Assembly (NCBI GenBank): GCA_002351535.1
Contig: DEGR01000064.1
Coordinates: 62,001 to 126,000 of the forward strand
DNA from: Lachnospira sp. UBA2821
Lineage (GTDB): Bacteria > Bacillota > Clostridia > Lachnospirales > Lachnospiraceae
DNA: 64,000 nt
Direction: 5' to 3'
Shown here: positions 1 through 8,859 of the stretch, one piece after another
Layout: each line of letters opens with the position of its first letter
How positions within the stretch are numbered: position 1 is the first letter of the stretch
Position numbers and translations under genes: made by a program
The notes under the pieces: generated by a model
Database searches by the model: none
What the model was told of the DNA's origin: nothing
Seen by the model: the letters and a program-made list of their open reading frames with translations, nothing else

Positions 1-828
1 ACTATTTAACTCATTGTATATTTTAATCTCAACTCGTCTGTTTTGTGCTCTTCCCTCTGCCGTATCATTTGATGCAACTGGATCATTTTCGCCTCTGCCC
101 GACGCCTTCATCCTGACTAAATCCATTCCTTTATTGTTCACAAGATACATAAGAACCGATTTTGCCCTCGCACTGGATAAGTCCCAGTTATCATCATATT
201 TAGGATCATCTAAAAGTGGAACACTGTCCGTATATCCTGTAATTTCTATCATTCTTCCCTGATAATTCTTAAGAATGTCTCCCACTTTATCAACAATAGG
301 AACTGCCTCATCCCTTATATTAGCCCTCGCCGAGTCAAATAGCAATGCACCATTCAATGTAAGCTGAACGTATTGGGCTGTAAAATCAACCTCTATCTGT
401 TCAGACATTCCATTCTGCTGTATCTCACTTTCTATCTGCTCCGACATCTCCTCAGATTGCTTTGTGCCCTCCAATTGTGCCTGTTCAAGAACACTCTCAC
501 CACTCATCGTCTCCTGTTCTCTGTCATTAGCGTTATCTGTTGCACCACCGGAATTAATTCCCAAATCATCATAATAATCATTAAGTTCTTTCAAGTCTGA
601 AACTCCGGTTGTTATCTTACTTCCTTCAATTACAGAGGTAGAACCACCTTCCATTATTCCAAAGCTTGCCGACAATGATGCTACCAGTTCTTCGAACTTT
701 TCATCATCAACCGATGACATTGCAAACAATAATACAAAGAAACATAAGAGCAAATTCATAAGATCAGAAAATGTCGCCATCCATGCCGGTGACCCCTGTG
801 GCGGATCTTCCTGCTTTCTTCTTGCCAA
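1..828 (-). CDS. motB: Flagellar motor stator protein MotB (3' end cut by the window edge)
   Basis: Peptidoglycan-anchored stator subunit that with MotA forms the ion channel driving flagellar rotation. Translating 828..1 gives 276 open codons starting with TTG (LARRKQEDPP), preceded by a GGAGG about 8 bases upstream that overlaps the end of motA; no ATG fits better. The N-terminus carries the MotB signature SDLMNLLLCFF in its single membrane helix (about residues 20-38), with the conserved ion-binding Asp at residue 22. A Gln/Glu/Ser-rich linker follows, then a C-terminal OmpA/MotB peptidoglycan-binding domain (LFDSARANI, DLSSARAKSV, GRGENDP, NRRVEI). The frame is open at base 1, so the last residues are missing. 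H+ versus Na+ coupling cannot be decided. It is the last visible gene of the flagellar operon, 2 bases after motA. Confidence 0.95.
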   Translation of the reverse strand, partial: MARRKQEDPPQGSPAWMATFSDLMNLLLCFFVLLFAMSSVDDEKFEELVASLSASFGIMEGGSTSVIEGSKITTGVSDLKELNDYYDDLGINSGGATDNANDREQETMSGESVLEQAQLEGTKQSEEMSEQIESEIQQNGMSEQIEVDFTAQYVQLTLNGALLFDSARANIRDEAVPIVDKVGDILKNYQGRMIEITGYTDSVPLLDDPKYDDNWDLSSARAKSVLMYLVNNKGMDLVRMKASGRGENDPVASNDTAEGRAQNRRVEIKIYNELNS

Positions 829-830
829 TC

Positions 831-1646
831 TTATTCACCTCCACCCGGTGTAGCATTATCCTCGTCCCCACCCTGAGCTAATGAAGTTCTCTGTGAAGGT
901 GAAAGGAATGACTTAAGTTTTTCTTCAATAACACGTGGGTTCTCTCCGGCCTGAATTGAAAGCAAACCTTCTATCATAACCTCTTTAAGCATAATTTCCA
1001 TATCATTATTGTATTTTAATTTACCGGAAATCGGTGCTGCAATCCAGTTCGCAAGAAGAGAACCGTATAATGTTGTAATCAGTGCAACCGACATATTCGG
1101 TCCGACTGTACTAACATCTGAGAGTCCCTGTAACATGTTTATAAGACCAATAAGTGTACCAATCATACCCCATGCAGGACCCATGGCACCAACTGTGTCA
1201 TAGAACCCTATAACCTTCTTATGTCTGTCTTCTATACATGTCATCTCGGTCTCCATAATAGCTCTTACAAGCTCCGGATCAGTACCATCAACTATGAGAA
1301 GAATTCCCTTTTTCATAAACTGGTCTTCAAGATTATTCGCAGCCTCTTCAAGTGCAAGTAATCCTTCTTTTCTGGCAATATTTGACAATTCAATAATACT
1401 CTTTATCGTACCTTCATCATCATTCTTAGGCTGCTTAAAAGCCTTTCCCATTGCCTTTAATGATCCTATGAAATCCGGAATACTGTACTGTGCTAACACA
1501 CAGCAGAAAGCTCCTCCAAATGTTATAAGTGCCGACTTATAATCCGCAAAGTTCTTAAGAGCCGCCATACCATCATCACCGGTTACGATACCCATAAATA
1601 CCATTGCAAAACACACTACAAGACCGACAATTGTAGCCAAATCCAT
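831..1646 (-). CDS. motA: Flagellar motor stator protein MotA
   Basis: Inner-membrane stator subunit that works with MotB to couple ion flow to rotor torque at FliG. The protein begins MDLATIVGL, has two N-terminal helices, a cytoplasmic loop with the conserved EGLLALEE segment, and two C-terminal helices around GPAWGMIGTLIGLIN and ALITTLYGSLLAN. At 271 residues it has normal length. A longer reading from GTG at 1658 exists, but that GTG lies inside the AGGTGG ribosome binding site, so the ATG at 1646 is preferred. motA follows flbD by 110 bases containing a promoter-like sequence, and motB starts 2 bases downstream, indicating coupled stator expression. Confidence 0.95.
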   Translation of the reverse strand: MDLATIVGLVVCFAMVFMGIVTGDDGMAALKNFADYKSALITFGGAFCCVLAQYSIPDFIGSLKAMGKAFKQPKNDDEGTIKSIIELSNIARKEGLLALEEAANNLEDQFMKKGILLIVDGTDPELVRAIMETEMTCIEDRHKKVIGFYDTVGAMGPAWGMIGTLIGLINMLQGLSDVSTVGPNMSVALITTLYGSLLANWIAAPISGKLKYNNDMEIMLKEVMIEGLLSIQAGENPRVIEEKLKSFLSPSQRTSLAQGGDEDNATPGGGE

Positions 1647-1717
1647 TTTTTCCACCACCTAAATCCAATTTTGTCATAGCTACGCATAAAGCGCAATCTT
1701 ACAAATGCATATAGAGT

Positions 1718-1747
1718 ATTCTACCACATAATGACCAATAACACCAA
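1718..1747 (-). promoter_or_regulatory. Candidate internal promoter for motAB
   Basis: Reading the minus strand, TTGGTG (1747-1742) is followed after 18 bases by TAGAAT (1723-1718), with TG one base before the -10 (extended -10). It sits in the largest gap of the flagellar operon, directly before motA. Matches are good but not consensus; the function is inferred from sequence only. Confidence 0.45.
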
Positions 1748-1756
1748 CATTTTTTG

Positions 1757-1954
1757 CTACTTTTTCACAATATTTGTAAAAATCAATCTTTTATAGTCGA
1801 TTATTGCTTTTTTTATCTCTTCTGCTGTCTCTTTCACCACCAGTTTCGTTCCTGTATTAAGGGTTATAACCGTATCAGGAGTTTCCTCAAGCATCTCTAT
1901 TATCTCACAATTAATATATAGTTCTTTGCCGTTTAATCTTGTTACTTTTATCAT
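1757..1954 (-). CDS. flbD: FlbD/SwrD-family flagellar protein
   Basis: A 65-residue protein of the FlbD family, called SwrD in Bacillus subtilis, where it raises flagellar torque and supports swarming. It begins MIKVTRLNGKELYIN and contains the family segment LEETPDTVITLNTGTKLVV, with a lysine-rich tail. It lies between flgE and motA, the usual position of this family in Firmicute flagellar operons. The start is an ATG preceded by AGGAGAACAGT. The biochemical role is not settled; assignment to the family is clear from the conserved N-terminus and the location. Confidence 0.9.
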   Translation of the reverse strand: MIKVTRLNGKELYINCEIIEMLEETPDTVITLNTGTKLVVKETAEEIKKAIIDYKRLIFTNIVKK

Positions 1955-2029
1955 ACTGTTCTCCTATAAAACACATAATCGGACAGGAGCTGCCCTGTCC
2001 GATTGCGTCTAATCATTTAATATTACCTG

Positions 2030-3466
2030 TTATCTCTTAAGACTTAATAATTCCTCAAGCATTGAATCTGATGTTGTAATTACCCTTGAATTTGCCTGAA
2101 ATCCTCTCTGTGTAACTATCATGTTAGTAAATTCCTGTGCAAGATCAACATTTGACATCTCGATAACTCCAGGTGACAATGTCTCATTTAAAGATGTTAT
2201 TGTATCTCCTATTCCATCAAACGAACCTGAGTTAAGCGTCTCCGCATACATGTTATCACCAATTTTCTCAAGACCTGCTGCATTAGCAAATGATGCAACT
2301 GCAATCTGTCCGATAACTTCATTGTCACCATTGTCATATGCTGCAACAATCTTACCATCTGTCTGGATACCAATGCTTGTCATTGTTCCAACTTTTTTAC
2401 CTGCACCTTCATCATCTATGCCTTTTGCACCGTCTAATTTAGTTTCATTACCAAACTGTGTCAGCGACTTGCAGCTAAGTTGGATATCTCTTGTATCTCC
2501 TTCTTTAAATGGTACATCCGCTTCTGTTTTATCAGGATGTTCCTTGAGATAGTTATCTATATCATCCTTTGTATATGTGAAAGCCTTACCCTCAGGGTCT
2601 GCACCGGTAATCTTGAAACTAAGTAATGCCAAATCCTCCGTTGTTCCCTTCTTATCAATAACCTTTCCTGTAATAGGGTCAAACGAAAGAGAATTCTTGT
2701 CGAGTGTAGCTGTCAGACCTTTTACAAGTTTGCTATTCTGATATACACCGGCTGCCACTATATCATACTTTGGATTACCATCCGCATCATTTACAACATC
2801 ACCGTTAGCATCATATTCTTTTGATATTCTGAACTGTACGTCATATTCATTTCCAAGGTTATCAAATACAGATACATTTGTTGTGATAAACTTTCCTTTT
2901 TCTAAATCTGCATCATCTTTATTAATATTTCCTGTAATTGTTGCCTTAGATGTTGCCTGTGGCTCTGTGTGCATATTCTTGTCTGTATAGATATCAAGCG
3001 GTCTTACCATATCCGTATTAAGGTCTGCACCGGGTTTATCTGTATTGTATCCCATTACATAGCATCCTGACTCTGTAACAAGTCTTCCCTGTCCGTCTGT
3101 CTTGAAGTTTCCTGCCTTTGTAAAATAATTAGCTCCATTCTTCTGGACAATGAAAAAGCTCTTACCGTTGATAGCTACATCAAACGGTCTGTTTGTTGTC
3201 TCATATCCTCCGGGATTAGTTATATCCACGCTTATTGCACTTGTTGCTGCACCAAGACCTATCTGTTTAGCATTCTGTCCACCTTTTCCATTAGCTGAAT
3301 CCGGGCCTGATGCCGACTGTGTTGTCTGATAAAACAACTCATTAAATGATACTCTGGACGATTTAAAACCTACCGTGTTAACATTTGCAATATTATTACC
3401 AATTACATCCATTGCTGTCTGCTGTGCCTTAAGACCTGTCACACCAGAATATAATGATCTCATCAT
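2030..3466 (-). CDS. flgE: Flagellar hook protein FlgE
   Basis: Structural subunit of the flagellar hook, the universal joint between rod and filament, exported by the flagellar type III apparatus. The N-terminal rod/hook domain (SLYSGVTGLKAQQTAMDVIG, then NNIANVNTVGFKSS) and the C-terminal domain (NVDLAQEFTNMIVTQRGFQA, then NSRVITTSDSMLEELLSLKR) are both intact. The 478-residue length fits a hook protein with a variable middle domain. GGAGG lies 9 bases before the first of two adjacent ATG codons. It follows the TIGR02530 gene after 79 bases and precedes flbD. Confidence 0.97.
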   Translation of the reverse strand: MMRSLYSGVTGLKAQQTAMDVIGNNIANVNTVGFKSSRVSFNELFYQTTQSASGPDSANGKGGQNAKQIGLGAATSAISVDITNPGGYETTNRPFDVAINGKSFFIVQKNGANYFTKAGNFKTDGQGRLVTESGCYVMGYNTDKPGADLNTDMVRPLDIYTDKNMHTEPQATSKATITGNINKDDADLEKGKFITTNVSVFDNLGNEYDVQFRISKEYDANGDVVNDADGNPKYDIVAAGVYQNSKLVKGLTATLDKNSLSFDPITGKVIDKKGTTEDLALLSFKITGADPEGKAFTYTKDDIDNYLKEHPDKTEADVPFKEGDTRDIQLSCKSLTQFGNETKLDGAKGIDDEGAGKKVGTMTSIGIQTDGKIVAAYDNGDNEVIGQIAVASFANAAGLEKIGDNMYAETLNSGSFDGIGDTITSLNETLSPGVIEMSNVDLAQEFTNMIVTQRGFQANSRVITTSDSMLEELLSLKR

Positions 3467-3545
3467 ATTAAACGACCTCCTATTATTAGCCTTGCACTTT
3501 ATCTGTCATTCAAAAGCGCCTATTGCCTCCATTTTGGTCCGGCAA

Positions 3546-3950
3546 TTATATTATTACGGCTCCATCAATATTTGTATATACATTTTCACTATTCTCCTGC
3601 TGATTCATAGCTGTTATTACTGTGTTGTTCTTAACATTAACTATGAATGACAATCCATCCATGATAACAAGAGTTTCTTTTATTCCTTTGGCTTCTGCCT
3701 GTTTTGTTCCTTCTTTCAGACGGCTTAACTGCTCATCCGTGAGACTGATGTTCCGGTCTGCTAATCTCTCTCCGGCATGTTTTGAAAATTTAAGACTTTC
3801 ATTTCCATGCTTTATGTCAGACAACTTTGATTTGTCTTTTAATACATCTTCAAAATTTACTTTGGACTGCGTTGAAACTTTTTCTGATTTTTTACTCAGA
3901 TACTGACCGGTAACTTGTTCAATAGAAGAAAATCCGCCCGTTATATTCAT
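3546..3950 (-). CDS. Flagellar operon protein, TIGR02530 family
   Basis: A 134-residue protein of the small family found between flgD and flgE in Gram-positive flagellar operons (TIGR02530 as I recall it). The core KFSKHAGERLADRNISL, the basic/acidic helix that follows, and LVIMDGLSFIVNVKNNTVIT match the family pattern. No membrane segment or signal peptide is visible. Its role is unknown; location suggests hook assembly or regulation of the rod-to-hook export switch. The ATG is preceded by AGGAGATGAGCGT, and the gene begins 11 bases after flgD ends. Confidence 0.85.
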   Translation of the reverse strand: MNITGGFSSIEQVTGQYLSKKSEKVSTQSKVNFEDVLKDKSKLSDIKHGNESLKFSKHAGERLADRNISLTDEQLSRLKEGTKQAEAKGIKETLVIMDGLSFIVNVKNNTVITAMNQQENSENVYTNIDGAVII

Positions 3951-3961
3951 ACGCTCATCTC

Positions 3962-4405
3962 CTATCCCTTTTTATCAGGGTTAATATAATCATCACCAAC
4001 TACATATTCAAGATCTGCCAAATCATACATATTCTCATTAATAGCCAATCTCGCTTTACCATTAACCATCTGTATATAATCAACCTTTCCTGCAATTTCT
4101 GATGTGACGTTTCCTTCCGAAGAACCTACCGCTATTATAACATGCTTACCGACAAGTCCAAATGCATTCTGATTATCGAGTGAAGCACTTACATTCTGCA
4201 TCTCCTCAAGTGCTGAGAACTGTGCAAGCTCACTTACATACTGAGTGTTATCTACAGGTTCCATAGGATCCTGATACTGCATCTGTGCCACAAGTAATTT
4301 TAAAAAAGCATTTTTTCCAAGTGAATCTCCCGGCTTTGTCTCTTCATATGTAGGTGTAGATTCAGCAACAACTTTTCCGTCTATTACATTTGCTCTAACT
4401 CCCAT
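3962..4405 (-). CDS. flgD: Flagellar hook-capping protein FlgD
   Basis: Scaffold protein that caps the growing hook and guides polymerisation of FlgE. The family signature is clear: LGKNAFLKLLVAQMQYQDPM, followed by EPVDNTQYVSELAQFSALEE. The 147-residue form lacks a large C-terminal Tudor/FnIII region, as is common in Firmicutes. GGAGG precedes the ATG by about 6 bases. It sits directly after fliK, consistent with the conserved order fliK-flgD-flgE. Confidence 0.95.
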   Translation of the reverse strand: MGVRANVIDGKVVAESTPTYEETKPGDSLGKNAFLKLLVAQMQYQDPMEPVDNTQYVSELAQFSALEEMQNVSASLDNQNAFGLVGKHVIIAVGSSEGNVTSEIAGKVDYIQMVNGKARLAINENMYDLADLEYVVGDDYINPDKKG

Positions 4406-4423
4406 ATAATCCTCCTTTCTTAA

Positions 4424-6154
4424 TTATGCCTGATAACTTACGGAACTTCCATTCTGTTCTTTCATTATCTCTTCCTTTACTTCTTCTTTAATTTTGCTAA
4501 TATCAGCAATGTCCATATTCTGTCCATCCTCATTAACATATTTTCTTTTACCATTGCCATTCTGCTCATTTTGTCTGTTTTCTCCACCCTGACTTAAATT
4601 CTGTTCAAACGCGTGGCTCGACACTGTAACTTCTACATCCTGGATTTTTATATCCTGATTAGCCATATTATCTTTAAGCACTGCTATCTGACTTTCAATA
4701 GCCTCTTTAACAGCCTCGTTCTGAGCTATAATATGTGCTGTTACAATGCCTTCTTTGGCAACTACCTGTACATTAATCTTTCCAAGTCTTTCCGGATTAA
4801 GCTGCATTTCCATGGATGTCATATTCTCCCTTGATACAACCTTTAACGCATCAAGAACCTGATTCATTATTCTTGTTGCAAACTGTGTACTCTGGGATGC
4901 CGGAATGTTTTCTGATGAAACAGCTTCCCTGACATGTTCAAACAGATTCTGGGTTAACATTCCTAAATTATCAAAATGTTTCTCTTTATCTGACCTATAT
5001 GACTGACTAATCTGTTCCTGCTTCGAAAATGCATTGTTATTCTGCGTCAATTCAGAGTTGTCATTTGAACCCATTTCAGCAGAATTATTCTCAGATATAA
5101 ACATTTCTGTATCATCTTTGACAATATTATCTGTTTCAAAAGCTGTCGCAGAATTATCCGTCTTCTTTTCATTGACAGATATCTCTGTGTCCTCAGTAAC
5201 TTCATTCATTTCATACCGTAATGCAGTATCAGCCTGTACATCTTTATTATCTGTAACAATCTGTAACACTTTGCCTTCATCAATATTTTCAACATTCTGT
5301 GTCACATCTGCAATCTGACTGTCCTGAAGCTTATCTTCGCTGTTTGTGATATTTTTGTCCATATCTCCGGCAGCGTTAGCATTATTAACATTCTGATACA
5401 TTGAATAATCTGATTCTTCTGTCAATGTTACCGCAGAATTACTATTGTCATTTCCAATATTTTCTGAATCTGTGTATATAGCATTATCTGAATCAAATAC
5501 TTCATTTTCTGCTACACTGTCCTCAGATTGAACCAGACTGTCAGCAATGATAGTGTCGGTATTAATATCGCTTCCAACTGCACTTGAAATACTGTCCTTA
5601 AAATTAAGTTTCATATCTGAAACATCAGCAACAATATCATTAATTGTATCAAGAACCGTATCATTTGTTATGAGTTCTACAGGACTGCTTATTCCGTTAA
5701 TATCCATAATAATATTACGAATATTGTTATAATCAAGCAGGTCAGTGTCAGTCAATCCTGAATTTTTCATTACTTTTTCAAGCTCATCTAAAGTTATTCC
5801 TGCTTTTTCAGTAATTATTTCTTTAATACCTGCTATCACATCTGAATCAGAGATTACTGTTGTTTCTGACATCACCTGACTCATATACATTGCATCATCT
5901 GACATTGTTTCTTTCTCAATATTCTTACTGCCTGCTTTATTAAACGCAGCTTTTATCCTGTTATCAATGCCCTTGCTCTCTTTGACACCTGTTTTACTTA
6001 CATCTGTATTTTCTTTATACGAATTATCATTCATATAAGTCTCAAAGTCTCTGCCATTACTGCTCTGTACAGTCTGAACTTTTCTGACATCTCCATCAGC
6101 TTTAACCGCACTCAAATCCGAAAGCTTTGTCTGTACGATACCAGCTCCGCTCAT
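4424..6154 (-). CDS. fliK: Flagellar hook-length control protein FliK
   Basis: Secreted ruler that measures hook length and switches the export gate from hook to filament substrates. Most of the 576 residues are low-complexity, Asn/Asp/Ser/Glu-rich sequence typical of the extended ruler. The folded C-terminal Flg_hook domain is near the end: MEMQLNPERLGKINVQV, then VTAHIIAQNEAVKEAIES, then a helix ending in VEVTVSSH. GGAGG lies 6 bases before the ATG. It lies between the motE/ylxF-like gene and flgD, as in B. subtilis. Confidence 0.92.
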   Translation of the reverse strand: MSGAGIVQTKLSDLSAVKADGDVRKVQTVQSSNGRDFETYMNDNSYKENTDVSKTGVKESKGIDNRIKAAFNKAGSKNIEKETMSDDAMYMSQVMSETTVISDSDVIAGIKEIITEKAGITLDELEKVMKNSGLTDTDLLDYNNIRNIIMDINGISSPVELITNDTVLDTINDIVADVSDMKLNFKDSISSAVGSDINTDTIIADSLVQSEDSVAENEVFDSDNAIYTDSENIGNDNSNSAVTLTEESDYSMYQNVNNANAAGDMDKNITNSEDKLQDSQIADVTQNVENIDEGKVLQIVTDNKDVQADTALRYEMNEVTEDTEISVNEKKTDNSATAFETDNIVKDDTEMFISENNSAEMGSNDNSELTQNNNAFSKQEQISQSYRSDKEKHFDNLGMLTQNLFEHVREAVSSENIPASQSTQFATRIMNQVLDALKVVSRENMTSMEMQLNPERLGKINVQVVAKEGIVTAHIIAQNEAVKEAIESQIAVLKDNMANQDIKIQDVEVTVSSHAFEQNLSQGGENRQNEQNGNGKRKYVNEDGQNMDIADISKIKEEVKEEIMKEQNGSSVSYQA

Positions 6155-6227
6155 ATACTTCCTCCTTTCCCAAATATTATATATATCATTACCATCTCTA
6201 CTTAGAAAATAATGTCATTCTAATGTT

Positions 6228-7019
6228 TTATGGTAATAATAACTTAGTAAGTTTTGCTGCAAATACTGAATCAATATTAGTAATTTCATCCATTATGGCA
6301 CCACTGTTTGTTGTATTCATTGAATTAAGAATTCCTGCAACAGTATCCATGTCTCCCGTCATTTCACAGAATATTTTTGCAGCACTGGCGGGTTTCATAC
6401 TACTATACATCTTTGCTCTTGATGTATATGTCTCATCATAAGCATATTTTGCTATTGCCTCTTTGTACAACTGTTCTGCCTTTTCAGGTTCTATTTCTTT
6501 ATAATATTGAATATAATTGTTATAGTCAATTGCATTATCTCCAAACACTACCTCATCATAATATTGTTTTTTCTGTGCCTGAAAATCATTCTGCTGCTGT
6601 TCGAACTGCTTTAATCTGTCATTCTCTGACTGCAAATCAGAAATAGTCTGATTTTTTTCTTTATCTGACTCTTTATATTTTGCTACTTTAGCCTCCAATT
6701 CATTTATATAATCAACTGCATCAGCCATACTGCTATAAGATGATTTTGTACTGTCCTTTAACACAGTACCCTCCGGCAATATTTTATTAAGAACCGGCAC
6801 ATCTTTAATTACCGGTGCCACAATATTGCTTCCAAAACCTCCAATATCAGTCTTTATTACAATTACAAATATTGCAAGCCATATAAGTACTATGAGTATT
6901 GTTACTATTACAGAGGCAACCTTACTCTTAGGTTCTTCATCTATAGAAAACTCTCCGCTAGTCGGAATAGTTCCCGTCAGGTCTGATTCATTCTGTATTT
7001 TATCATTCTTCTTTGCCAT
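6228..7019 (-). CDS. MotE/YlxF-like flagellar membrane protein
   Basis: A 263-residue protein with a short cytoplasmic N-terminus, one membrane helix (about residues 36-57, VIVTILIVLIWLAIFVIVI), a coiled coil (about residues 105-150, ELEAKVAKYKESDKE onward), and a C-terminal helical domain with YSSMKPASAAKIFCEMTGD and ILNSMNTTNSGAIMDEI. That last domain resembles the MgtE-N/MotE fold in which these motifs recur. Position between fliJ and fliK is that of ylxF in B. subtilis. A stator-chaperone-like role (as for MotE) is inference. AGGAG precedes the ATG. Confidence 0.75.
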   Translation of the reverse strand: MAKKNDKIQNESDLTGTIPTSGEFSIDEEPKSKVASVIVTILIVLIWLAIFVIVIKTDIGGFGSNIVAPVIKDVPVLNKILPEGTVLKDSTKSSYSSMADAVDYINELEAKVAKYKESDKEKNQTISDLQSENDRLKQFEQQQNDFQAQKKQYYDEVVFGDNAIDYNNYIQYYKEIEPEKAEQLYKEAIAKYAYDETYTSRAKMYSSMKPASAAKIFCEMTGDMDTVAGILNSMNTTNSGAIMDEITNIDSVFAAKLTKLLLP

Positions 7020-7054
7020 CTGCTCTCTCCTGAATTCTGATTTATATTTGACTG

Positions 7055-7519
7055 TTATGTTTCATTATTGCTTTCTTCATCCCTGTTAGCGAATTGAAAA
7101 CTTACAAGTTCATCTATTTCTTTATCCTCTTGTGCTGAAAGTTCTTCAAGAAACTCATCATAAGCCTTCTCTTTAAGCTTTTCATGAGTTTTCCTCTCAA
7201 TCATAACTTCTTTGAGTTTTTCTCTCGCACGTTCTACTCTTTTTTGTGCTCTTTCAATGACTATTTTCTGAAGCTCTGCCTGATTCTTCTTGTATTCAAC
7301 GGCTTCACCACATTTTCTCATTTCAAGTATATTGAACTCACCTGAATTAAGCTCTCTAATCTTCTCTTCACACTTATTTATATCGTCATATATAGCTTCT
7401 AACTTTAACTGTTCCTGATTCAAAATACCGTTTGCCATAGCATATTCAGACTTTGCCTGATTCTCTAATTTATACTTTATATTCAGTATATTCTGCATTC
7501 GGTATACAAACTTTGCCAT
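7055..7519 (-). CDS. fliJ: Flagellar export chaperone FliJ
   Basis: A 154-residue, almost entirely helical coiled-coil protein rich in Lys, Glu and Gln, as expected for FliJ, the central stalk of the flagellar export ATPase that escorts chaperones and activates the export gate. It begins MAKFVYRMQNILNIKYKLE, the FliJ-type start, and has no membrane segment. Its ATG overlaps the fliI stop codon by one base (TAATG), indicating translational coupling. Sequence identity in the family is weak; the call relies on coiled-coil character, length and position directly after fliI. Confidence 0.88.
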   Translation of the reverse strand: MAKFVYRMQNILNIKYKLENQAKSEYAMANGILNQEQLKLEAIYDDINKCEEKIRELNSGEFNILEMRKCGEAVEYKKNQAELQKIVIERAQKRVERAREKLKEVMIERKTHEKLKEKAYDEFLEELSAQEDKEIDELVSFQFANRDEESNNET

Positions 7520-8850
7520 TATGAATCACCATTTTCATCAAAAATGCTTTTCAACTGTTCCAATACTTCACTAAACGTAAACTTTTCATCAACCCCCTGT
7601 GTAAGGAAATCATTTACTTCGTCTATTTTTTCAATTGCATAATCAATATTTTTATTAGAACCACTCTTATATGCTCCAATATTAATAAGGTCTTCAGCTT
7701 CATTATATGTCGCAAGCACCGTCTTAAGTTTTGCAGCATATTTTTTATGTTCTTTTGACGCAATAGAACTCATAACCCTTGATATACTCTGAAGTATGTC
7801 TATAGCAGGATAATGATTTTTATGTCCTAACTTTCTGGATAATATAATGTGTCCGTCAAGAATTCCTCTCGCTGTATCTGTTATAGGTTCGTTAAAATCA
7901 TCTCCATCTACAAGCACTGTATACAGTCCGGTTATAGAACCTTTACCCGAGTTGCCCGACCTTTCAAGCAGTTTAGGAAATTCGCTATATACACTTGGCG
8001 GATATCCTCTCGTAACAGGCGGTTCCCCTGATGCAAGTCCTATCTCTCTTTGTGCCATGGCAAAACGTGTAAGTGAATCCATCATCAGCAGAACATCTTT
8101 TCCCTGGTCTCTATAATACTCGGCTATTGCCGTTGCAGTTTTTGCTGCTTTATTTCTTATAAGTGCCGGTTTATCGGATGTTGCAACTACTACAACACTC
8201 CTTTTCATTCCCTCTTCTCCAAGGTCACGCTCAATAAATTCTCTTACTTCTCTTCCTCGCTCACCAATAAGGGCGATTACATTAATATCTGCCTTAGTAT
8301 TTCTTGCTAACATACCGAGAAGTGTACTTTTTCCTACGCCACTACCTGCAAAGATTCCTATACGCTGTCCTTTTCCTACAGTGATAAGCCCATCAACAGC
8401 CTTCACCCCAAGTGGAAGCACTTCATTAATTATCTGTCTTGATAAGGGATCCGGAGGTTTTGCATCAACCGGATACTTTGTTGCCGTATATAATTCTGTA
8501 CCATCAACAGGTCTTCCCAGTCCGTCAAGTGTCTTGCCGAGAAGTTCTTCCCCGACATTTACTTTAAGACATGTTCCTGTATTTTCAACCCTGCTTCCGG
8601 GTCCTATACCATCTATGGTATCAAACGGCATCAGTAAAACACGCTTGTCCCTGAAACCGACAACTTCTGCCATAACCCACTGTGCAGAGTCATCCTTGGA
8701 AATAATCCTGCATACATCTCCAAGACTTGCGTTTGGTCCTATAGATTCAATAGTAAGCCCTACTATTTTAACTACCTTTCCAAGACATCTTATATATGTT
8801 TTTTCCATCAATCTCAAATATTTATCTGTATTAACACAAATATCCCGCAT
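7519..8850 (-). CDS. fliI: Flagellum-specific export ATPase FliI
   Basis: Hexameric ATPase of the flagellar type III export apparatus, regulated by FliH and FliJ. The Walker A AGSGVGKST lies near residue 170, followed by ALIGERGREVREF, the Walker B region VLLMMDSLTRFAMAQREIGL, and PPVTRGYPPSVYSEFPKLLE. Length (443 residues) is standard. An in-frame TTG lies one codon upstream; the ATG at 8850 fits the AAGG spacing better. It begins 9 bases after fliH ends and overlaps fliJ by one base. Confidence 0.97.
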   Translation of the reverse strand: MRDICVNTDKYLRLMEKTYIRCLGKVVKIVGLTIESIGPNASLGDVCRIISKDDSAQWVMAEVVGFRDKRVLLMPFDTIDGIGPGSRVENTGTCLKVNVGEELLGKTLDGLGRPVDGTELYTATKYPVDAKPPDPLSRQIINEVLPLGVKAVDGLITVGKGQRIGIFAGSGVGKSTLLGMLARNTKADINVIALIGERGREVREFIERDLGEEGMKRSVVVVATSDKPALIRNKAAKTATAIAEYYRDQGKDVLLMMDSLTRFAMAQREIGLASGEPPVTRGYPPSVYSEFPKLLERSGNSGKGSITGLYTVLVDGDDFNEPITDTARGILDGHIILSRKLGHKNHYPAIDILQSISRVMSSIASKEHKKYAAKLKTVLATYNEAEDLINIGAYKSGSNKNIDYAIEKIDEVNDFLTQGVDEKFTFSEVLEQLKSIFDENGDS

Positions 8851-8859
8851 CAAATCACC

